From positions 1-39,964 of the forward strand of contig JAGOKF010000032.1 of the NCBI GenBank assembly GCA_017994695.1: a DNA stretch of 39,964 bases, written 5' to 3'. Each line of letters starts with the position of its first letter. Within the stretch, counting starts at the first letter, position 1. The DNA is from Myxococcota bacterium. Lineage in GTDB: Bacteria > Myxococcota_A > UBA9042 > DTJE01. Of this stretch, positions 27,201-32,785 are shown in pieces. Position numbers and translations under genes: made by a program. A model generated the notes under the pieces. It ran no database searches, was not told the origin of the DNA, and was given only the letters and a program-made list of their open reading frames with translations.

Positions 27201-27602
27201 CAGTTCCGCCAGGTCTTCATGGACCTCGGGGATGGGAGTCCGGGGGCCAACGGGGAGCGGAACCTGATCCTCGGGGATTTCAACACCGACCCCGGCCGGA
27301 TGGCGGAGGTCGATCCCAGCGCGGCCTTCCTCCGGGACTACGTCGGGGAGGATCGCCCCTTCCACTTCGTGACGGACGTCGGGCCCGATGCGACCCCTTC
27401 CTACGGCGGACTGTTCAACATCGACCACCTGGTTTCGGATCACCTGGAGGGGACCTGCGTGACCCCGGGAGTCACCGAGGGCGTCTTGCCGGTGGCGGAC
27501 TTTCCGTGCTTCGATCACCATCCCGTCGCCTGCCGACTTGCCTTTCCCGGCTGGACCGGGCCCGTCCCCGGCGATGGCGGAGGTCCGGCTGCTTCCCGGT
27601 GA
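24213..27602 (+). CDS. Lipoprotein fusing a lyase-like toroid/beta-sandwich region to an EEP phosphodiesterase domain
   Basis: A 1129-residue exported protein. The ATG at 24213 has GGGGGGA just upstream and gives a signal peptide ending in LLAGC. After an acidic linker, residues about 105-530 are helix-rich (with W-Y-W-S-E-N-H-E) and residues about 540-800 beta-rich (with FGRKGDGYVALWS). This layout resembles alpha/alpha-toroid polysaccharide lyases, but I cannot name the family. Residues about 812-1115 form an endonuclease/exonuclease/phosphatase domain with the expected residues: Asn818, Glu874, Asp1022 and Asn1024 in GDFNTD, and Asp1101-His1102 in FDHHPV. It should cut phosphodiesters or phosphate esters outside the cytoplasm. 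Several cysteines suggest disulfides. It converges with the antiporter gene, 25 bases away. Confidence 0.88.
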   Translation: MATGSGREGRFPRGWAVLAMALLAGCGGSGGTGGADPAGSDPGDVPGDAIRVPDDGSAMDTAPEAGADMPEDGGGDGPEGADPGEEGDGGHDPGTPDLPPVPEEIPPWQLARQRALLAHACQAPLRPGDVIHLLAHLACAERLGMPGVPAGAVPDDAYDRVFQKMWRLDDTSDFDALRLVNLLFAASGHEAVSPVLWQRIEEALLGFKYWFSDPTPAREWEGRPVKDRMWYWSENHELVFRTVEYLLGQRFPDRTFQVTGQTGAWHRDRARREILRWFSDRARWGFSEWLSDVYYNWDMNPLITLVEWADDEEVRRKAAIVLDLVWLDVALNIHRGNFGTTHGRSYIKDKAAAVTQDTFDAARLFFDDTDESWTGDAPGAAVLFARSRHYAMPDVLVRIARSREPFENRQRIGLPIPEEAPADPDDPVPPPPYGLTWGEEHLATWWAMGAFTAWPVLPVTLDVATRYDLWTGSFDALGAVAGMLDLTQPVEVLVRDLHPLYRMFWRVFNTGLLTEAFVRTWRGPNGMLSSVQDYRKGSPAMQVHAWQATLSERAVVFTQHPGSLPVAPGDPVPADWNWQAYDEHGGGYWTGDGSLPRIGQSGDLAVILYAPQFEPRPLGLDAVNWRDETHAYFPVAHFDEVVRQGQWTFGRKGDGYVALWSLREPSWREGQPEVFRNDGRPFDLVAPGAQAVWLVRLGDRQEWGGFEAFRQAMEQGEIRTEPLGDRDGNGFPDGYRVEWDSPGRGRVVFGWDEPLVVDGREIPLRWEERYDNPFVRAPFNGTRQDIRAGDRRLFLDLDRELRLATPPSPENFTAVTFNVGTPLFDPAAPPGGFGPGEARVADQWYGNGLAFLPAMEAVRAWLERTDPDLVAFQEVFHPDACPSIPEEAREGFACQDWTPGGPTVMQRVLGPGWQVACHPGKPDKCAAVHRRFGRFRGCGEDFCLEGLQGTTVEGCGKGARVARGVIDRWDGQEPLTLVSVHGSSGISPSDQDCRVRQFRQVFMDLGDGSPGANGERNLILGDFNTDPGRMAEVDPSAAFLRDYVGEDRPFHFVTDVGPDATPSYGGLFNIDHLVSDHLEGTCVTPGVTEGVLPVADFPCFDHHPVACRLAFPGWTGPVPGDGGGPAASR

Positions 27603-27627
27603 GGCGAGCACGGGCGGCCGGGACGGA

Positions 27628-28893
27628 TCAGCCTTCCTGCTTCCGGTCGGTTTCCGCTGCCGCAACGGGGTCCCGATAGAGGATCCGGAACAGCGGCGAA
27701 GCCCATCCCCTCTCCACCAGGAAGGCCAGGATGGCGGTGACCAGGATGCTGATCAGGATGACCCCGTAGGCCAGGTCGCGAACGGTCTCTCCCCGGGACA
27801 ACTGCTGGTCCGCCGCCAGGGCGGCAAGCACCGCCGAGGCGAGCCCCTTCGGCACCATCACCGAGGCGACCGCGGCGTCCTGCATCCCCATCCGCCGAGG
27901 ACAGGCGATCCGGACCACCGGGATCCGCACCAGCAGCGTGACCCCGACAATCGCGAGGCTCCCGAGGACCAGGGCCGGCTCCTTCAGCGGCATCAGGATG
28001 CCGATGTACACGAAGAAGAAGGTCTTCATCACGAAGACCAGTTCGGCGAAGAAGTCCCGTTCCTGCTGCAGCAGGTGGCCGACCCGGATCTCCTGGCCCA
28101 GCCAATGGAGTCCCCGCTGGACGGACTCGGTGTTTCCCAGGACGAATCCGAAGGTCAGGGCCGCGACGGCGCCGCTGAATCCGAGGATTTCGGTGATGCC
28201 GAAGACGACGAAGACGAAGGCCGGGGTGGTGATCATCGAGGTCTGGAGGGTCCGGACCCGATCCAGCAGCAGGGACCACGCGACTCCCGACAGTCCGCCG
28301 ATCCCGGTGGCGAGCAGCAGGGAACTGATCATCCGGCCGAGGATGGCCGGACCCAGGGGCTCGTCACGGCCCACGGCGGCCAGGTAGCCGAGCACCAGGA
28401 TGATGCAGAGCACGTCGCTCAGGGCGGCCTCGACCACCAGCACCGTCCGGGCCGAATCGGACACCCGCAGGCGCGAGACCATCGGGATCACGACCGCCGA
28501 GGCGGTGGCCGCCGAGATCGTCCCCAGGGTGAGGGCCGGGAGGAGGTCCATGTCGAACCATCCGTGGGCCAGTGCGCCGACCGCCGCGGTGACTCCCAGG
28601 ACATTGATCACGGCCAGGCGCACGCCGCCAGACAGGGACCTGGCGAGGACCCGGAGATTCAGGTCCAGGCCTCCCTCGAAGAGAATCAGGACCAGGGAGG
28701 CCGTGGTGAAGACGTGGCCCACGGTTCCCAGACGGTCGGCGGACAGCCATCCCAGGACCGGCCCGATCAGGAGCCCGACCAGCACCAGGGGCAGCACGTC
28801 GGGAATCCGGGTCCGTTCAAAGACCCCTGCGAAGAGGTGGGAGAGGAAGATCATCAGTCCCAGCAGGACGATGACCCAGGCCGACACCTCCAC
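27628..28893 (-). CDS. Cation/proton antiporter (CPA superfamily)
   Basis: A 421-residue inner-membrane protein with about 12 helices that would exchange Na+ or K+ for H+. LVLILFEGGLDL and TSAATASAVV-like helices (here GTISAATASAVVIP) are typical of the family. The ion-binding pair usually written N-D or D-D appears as Ser-Asp in EAALSDVLCI, so the coupling ion is uncertain. No cytoplasmic RCK/TrkA domain follows. The GTG at 28893 was chosen because AGGAGG lies seven bases upstream and the first helix begins at once. Upstream in-frame starts would run over the predicted promoter. Helix packing and total length fit CPA1 better than CPA2. Confidence 0.87.
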   Translation of the reverse strand: MEVSAWVIVLLGLMIFLSHLFAGVFERTRIPDVLPLVLVGLLIGPVLGWLSADRLGTVGHVFTTASLVLILFEGGLDLNLRVLARSLSGGVRLAVINVLGVTAAVGALAHGWFDMDLLPALTLGTISAATASAVVIPMVSRLRVSDSARTVLVVEAALSDVLCIILVLGYLAAVGRDEPLGPAILGRMISSLLLATGIGGLSGVAWSLLLDRVRTLQTSMITTPAFVFVVFGITEILGFSGAVAALTFGFVLGNTESVQRGLHWLGQEIRVGHLLQQERDFFAELVFVMKTFFFVYIGILMPLKEPALVLGSLAIVGVTLLVRIPVVRIACPRRMGMQDAAVASVMVPKGLASAVLAALAADQQLSRGETVRDLAYGVILISILVTAILAFLVERGWASPLFRILYRDPVAAAETDRKQEG

Positions 28894-28957
28894 CCGCACT
28901 CCTCCTTCCAGGCACTCCGCGTGAACGGGGCGCTTCCCAGGCGCGACCGGACCGGTA

Positions 28958-28977
28958 CTGGAGCCGGTGGGCTCCGG
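28958..28977 (-). other. Hairpin at the start of the antiporter leader
   Basis: CTGGAGCC and GGCTCCGG form an 8-bp stem (one G-T pair) with loop GGTG, immediately after the predicted transcription start of the antiporter gene. It could stabilise the mRNA or attenuate. The rest of the 251-base gap (28894-29144) shows no gene. Confidence 0.35.
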
Positions 28978-28983
28978 GAGTTC

Positions 28984-29013
28984 AAGGTATCCCATCCGGT
29001 CGGGGACCGTCAA
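28984..29013 (-). promoter_or_regulatory. Possible promoter of the antiporter gene
   Basis: On the minus strand TTGACG (29013-29008, five of six) is followed after 18 bases by TACCTT (28989-28984, three of six). Transcription would start near 28976 with a leader of about 83 bases. Confidence 0.35.
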
Positions 29014-29144
29014 CACGTGGAGGATGCGGGCGGCGTGGGGCAGCGGAGGGAAGGCCGGCCCCCCGGATTGGACCCGACGGCATCGGACCCGGGAGGGGAA
29101 GCCGGATCGTCACGCGGAGGAATCCGGAGGCATGGGCCCGGGAA

Positions 29145-30377
29145 TCAGAAGAACAGCTGGGCCTGGGTGGTGAAGGCCTTGGTCCAGGGGGCGTCGCCCA
29201 GTTTCCCGGCCTTCGTGGCGGCGAACTCGGCCTTCACGTTGGCGCCGTGCTTCCGGATCCAGAAGTTCAGGCCGCCCCGGACCGACAGCAGGTCGCTGTT
29301 GGCCCGGTCGCCCTTGAACCAGTCCACCGCCAGGACCGGCTCGAAGAAGGTCCAGCGATAGCCGATCTCGGTCAGCAGGCCCATGCCGCTGGCCTTGGCG
29401 GCCACCAGGGAGGAGGTCCCGTCCTTGGCGTACACCAGGTCCTTGCCGTGGTCGTACCAGAAGAAGGCCAGTTGGGTCACGAACTCGTGCTGGAAGTCCT
29501 TGCCGAAGGGGATGTCCAGGAACAGGTCCGCCGAGACCCCCACCGCGTGGGTGGTCCGCCCGGGGGTCGTGATGGCCTTCGAGGCGTCCAGCACCGGGGC
29601 CGATTTCATCGCGGCGTCCATCTGGAGGTCGAAGCCGGCGCCCAGGGACAGGAGCGGGGCCTGGCCGAAGTAGATCCCCTTCGGGAAGAAATCCGGCTCG
29701 GTGCCGAGGATGGCGTACCGGACATGGCCGGTGAAGCGGGGCCAGTCCTCGGGGTTCGAGGCCAGGGCGACCTTGCCGTCCTTGTCCTTGATGGCCTCCC
29801 CCTTGGCATCCTTGGCCAGCACCTGGTTCTGGGCGCCGTTGAAGACGCCCAGCCGGTACTGGAACTTCTTCTTCGCGGCGTAGCCCCGGAACTGGATGCC
29901 CGCGTCCCGCCAGACCTTGTGGCTCCCCGCGGGGAAGCGGATCATGTCCACGTGGTAGTCCAGGGCGTTCAGCCCCACAGCCCCCTGCATGTTGGGCCGG
30001 CTGAAGGGGAGCAGGATCATGCCCACGTCCACGATGAAGGCGTCGTGGAGTTTGAACGACACGAAGGCGTCCTGGATGAAGAAGGGCTGATCCCAGTTCC
30101 CGCCCTTGCCGAAGTTCGCCTGCTCGGTCTCCATGAAGAAGGAGATCCCCTTCCAGAGATCGCCGAACAGCAGGATCCGGGACCGCCGGATGAAGAAATC
30201 CTTGCTCCAGTCGGACTTGTTCGGAGCGGCATCCTCGGCGAACTGGGCCTGGACCTGGAGCAGGTAGTCGATGTTCAGGTTGGTGTGCTCGCCCAGTTCG
30301 AACTTCCAGGCGCGGGCGGGCAGCGACACGGACAGCAGCACCAGCACCAGACCGACGAACGATGCGACGCGATGCAT
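29145..30377 (-). CDS. OprP/OprO-like outer-membrane porin
   Basis: A 410-residue outer-membrane beta-barrel. The signal peptide (residues 1-23) ends in ARA before Trp-Lys-Phe. Alternating polar and aromatic strands fill the mature part, and the last residue is Phe, the usual barrel-insertion signal. The FIRRSRI...FFMETEQANFG segment is typical of phosphate-selective porin O/P homologues, many of which are not phosphate-specific. TCACCTCCT at 30382-30390 is the complement of an ideal AGGAGGTGA site before the ATG. It lies 66 bases after the ActP-like gene on the same strand, so it is probably the outer-membrane entry route for the same solute. Confidence 0.85.
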   Translation of the reverse strand: MHRVASFVGLVLVLLSVSLPARAWKFELGEHTNLNIDYLLQVQAQFAEDAAPNKSDWSKDFFIRRSRILLFGDLWKGISFFMETEQANFGKGGNWDQPFFIQDAFVSFKLHDAFIVDVGMILLPFSRPNMQGAVGLNALDYHVDMIRFPAGSHKVWRDAGIQFRGYAAKKKFQYRLGVFNGAQNQVLAKDAKGEAIKDKDGKVALASNPEDWPRFTGHVRYAILGTEPDFFPKGIYFGQAPLLSLGAGFDLQMDAAMKSAPVLDASKAITTPGRTTHAVGVSADLFLDIPFGKDFQHEFVTQLAFFWYDHGKDLVYAKDGTSSLVAAKASGMGLLTEIGYRWTFFEPVLAVDWFKGDRANSDLLSVRGGLNFWIRKHGANVKAEFAATKAGKLGDAPWTKAFTTQAQLFF

Positions 30378-30443
30378 GGGGTCACCTCCTCTTCCGGAAC
30401 ATCCGGTTCCGGGCGCCGAACCTCCAGGACGCGTGCGGCCATT

Positions 30444-32336
30444 CTACTCCGGCTTCCCCTTGGGCTGGGTCAGCAGGGACACCACCACCAGGGTCAGGAA
30501 CGATGCAGGGATGCTGAACAGGCCGGGATTCTCGAAGGGGATCGGTGCGTCGGCGGCCTTGAGCCCGTACAGCGTCCAGAGGGTCGGCGAGAACAGGATG
30601 ATGCCGACCGCCACCAGGATTCCCACCAGGATCGAGGCCACGATCCCCTTCGCCGTCGTCTTCTTCCAGAACAGCATCATCACGATGGCGGGGAGGTTCG
30701 CCGAGGCGGCCACGGCGAAGGCCAGTCCCACCAGGAAGGTGACGTTGATGCCGTGGAAGACGATGCCCAGCACCATCGCGAAGATTCCGACCACGATGGC
30801 CGAGATCTTCCCGGCCTTCACCTTGGACTTGTCGCTGAGCTGCATGCCCCCGAAGCGGTCCATCAGGTCGTGGGCCACGGCGCCCGACGCGGCGACGATC
30901 AGCCCCGACACCGTGCCGAGGACCGTCGCGAAGGCGATGGCCGAGATCACGGCGAAGAGGAGCCCGCCGAAGGACCTCGCCAGCAGCGGTGCCGACATGT
31001 TGTTGTCGGCGGGGTTCACCACGGCGTTGACCATCGCTCCCAGGCCCATGTAGAGGGTCAGCACGTAGAAGAACCCGATGGCCGCGATGGCCACGATGGT
31101 GGACTTCCGGGCCGCCGCCGGCGAGGGGACCGTGTAGTAGCGGATCAGGATGTGAGGCAAGGCCGCCGTGCCCAGGAACAGGGCCAGCATCAGGCTCACG
31201 AAGTCCAGTTTCTGCAGCGGGGTGCCCTCGACCTTGAACTTCTGGCCCGGCTTCAGCAGCTTGTTGCCCGGCACGATGGCGGGGCAGTAGGCGGTCACCT
31301 TGTCGTCGCCGGCCTGGAACTTGACCTGCTTGAAGAGCTGCACCCGGGTCTTCGGGCTGCCCATCCTGGCCAGGAAGTCCGCGGGCCCGATGGGGCCGGT
31401 CGATTCGGTCGTCCCGTCGATGGAGACCAGGTTGCCCGCCTGCCGGAGCGAGCCGCCCTCTTCGCCGTTCACCACGCGGCCCGAGGGTGTTTCCGCCTCG
31501 TACTGGCATTCGTGCAGGCGGACCTCGCCGTCCTCGACGGCCTTCTTGAACCACCAGACCTTGCCGTCCTTTTGGGCCTTCACGTAGGTCACGCCTCCGG
31601 CCTCGGCGGTCCCCGCCACCTGCCACGACGGATCCTCGATGGCGATCCGGCCGTCGGCCTCCGTCGCCGCCAGGGTCGCGTAGGCATGGAACGGCTTCCG
31701 GCCGCCCTGGTCCGGCTCCGTGGACAGGCCCCGGAACAGCACGGCGATGACGACGACGAGGCTGAAGACCACCAGCAGACCGCCCTTCAGGAACTGCACG
31801 TAGGTCGTCGAGGTCATCCCGGCGGTGGCGACGATGATGATGACGATGGTCCCGACGAGCACGACGCCGACCGCGTGGGGCAGACCCAGCAGCGGGGTGA
31901 TCAGGACTCCGGCGCCGACCATCTGGGGGATCAGGTAGAAGATGCTGACGATCAGGGTGCTGATGCCCGCCGCCAACTGGATCCCCTTGCTGTTGAAGCG
32001 GGAATCCAGGGCGTCGGTGAAGGTGTAGCGCCCCAGGCGCTTCATGGGTTCCGCCACGACGAACATCGCGACGATCCATCCGGCCAGGTAGCCGATGGAG
32101 TAGAGGAATCCGTCGTATCCCGCGGTGGCGATCATGCCACAGATGCCCAGGAAGGACGCCGCGGAGAGGTAGTCGCCGGCGAAGGCGATGCCGTTGACGG
32201 ACCAGTGGATGGTGCCGCCGGCGGCGTAGTATCCCGCCGCGGAACGGGTCCTGCGGGCGAAGAAGAAGGAAAGGCCGAGCACCGAGGCGACGAAGGCGAG
32301 GAAGACGATGATGGGCATCCAGTCCATGTCACTCAC
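30444..32336 (-). CDS. actP: ActP-like sodium/solute symporter (acetate permease type) with extra loop domain
   Basis: A 630-residue inner-membrane transporter of the SSS family, expected to import acetate or another short carboxylate with Na+ or H+. The first helices carry the family sequence GDYLSAASFLG (about 54-64) and DALDSRFNS, and LPHILIRYYTVPSP (about 394-407) matches ActP. Between these, residues about 205-375 form a hydrophilic, partly beta-rich loop (with DGKVWWFKK), which makes the protein some 80 residues longer than Escherichia coli ActP. Its start overlaps the stop of the DUF485 gene by eight bases, the usual yjcH-actP arrangement. The exact substrate is inferred from this pairing. 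Confidence 0.87.
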   Translation of the reverse strand: MSDMDWMPIIVFLAFVASVLGLSFFFARRTRSAAGYYAAGGTIHWSVNGIAFAGDYLSAASFLGICGMIATAGYDGFLYSIGYLAGWIVAMFVVAEPMKRLGRYTFTDALDSRFNSKGIQLAAGISTLIVSIFYLIPQMVGAGVLITPLLGLPHAVGVVLVGTIVIIIVATAGMTSTTYVQFLKGGLLVVFSLVVVIAVLFRGLSTEPDQGGRKPFHAYATLAATEADGRIAIEDPSWQVAGTAEAGGVTYVKAQKDGKVWWFKKAVEDGEVRLHECQYEAETPSGRVVNGEEGGSLRQAGNLVSIDGTTESTGPIGPADFLARMGSPKTRVQLFKQVKFQAGDDKVTAYCPAIVPGNKLLKPGQKFKVEGTPLQKLDFVSLMLALFLGTAALPHILIRYYTVPSPAAARKSTIVAIAAIGFFYVLTLYMGLGAMVNAVVNPADNNMSAPLLARSFGGLLFAVISAIAFATVLGTVSGLIVAASGAVAHDLMDRFGGMQLSDKSKVKAGKISAIVVGIFAMVLGIVFHGINVTFLVGLAFAVAASANLPAIVMMLFWKKTTAKGIVASILVGILVAVGIILFSPTLWTLYGLKAADAPIPFENPGLFSIPASFLTLVVVSLLTQPKGKPE

Positions 32337-32616
32337 CTCCCTTCGTCGATCCGGCCATCTGCCGTTCCCGGGCCTGGCACATGCCGTTGTAGATCAGCGC
32401 CAGGACCAGGGCGAAGACGATCAGTCCCATGCCATAGACCACCGCGAGGTTCATCCCCAGCAGGACCGTGGCTTCCATGGCCTCCGGCGCCAGCAGGTTC
32501 ACCGCGACGAATCCGGCATAGACCGCGCAGTAGATCACGAACATCCAGACGCCGAGCCGAGCCTTGTAGTCGGAAGCGGGATCGGGACCCTGCCTCGCTG
32601 CCGGTTCATGGAGCAT
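32329..32616 (-). CDS. DUF485 (YjcH-type) small membrane protein
   Basis: A 95-residue protein with two predicted membrane helices (about 23-43 and 51-75) joined by a short loop, matching the DUF485 family that nearly always precedes ActP-type symporters and may assist them. AGGAG lies six bases upstream of the ATG at 32616. It overlaps the symporter gene by eight bases, implying coupled translation. A good promoter stands 76 bases upstream. Confidence 0.88.
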   Translation of the reverse strand: MLHEPAARQGPDPASDYKARLGVWMFVIYCAVYAGFVAVNLLAPEAMEATVLLGMNLAVVYGMGLIVFALVLALIYNGMCQARERQMAGSTKGGE

Positions 32617-32691
32617 GGGATTCTCCTGGTTGTGGGAAGCCTTCCGGTCGCGGCCCGGACGCCCTGTACCGGGACGCCATCATGGGACCGG

Positions 32692-32721
32692 AATATACGG
32701 AGGAAGAGAAAGAGGCGTCAA
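32692..32721 (-). promoter_or_regulatory. Strong promoter of the DUF485-symporter-porin operon
   Basis: On the minus strand TTGACG (32721-32716) and TATATT (32697-32692) each match consensus at five of six with an 18-base spacer. Transcription would start near 32685, giving a leader of about 69 bases. The spacer and flanks are unusually pyrimidine-rich. A T-run (GCGTTTTTTCC) just upstream could serve the end of the preceding gene, but its hairpin is weak. Confidence 0.6.
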
Positions 32722-32785
32722 GGGAAAAAACGCAGTGTTTCCGGGGGGGAATGGGGCACAAAGACACATACAAGGACCAATTCGG

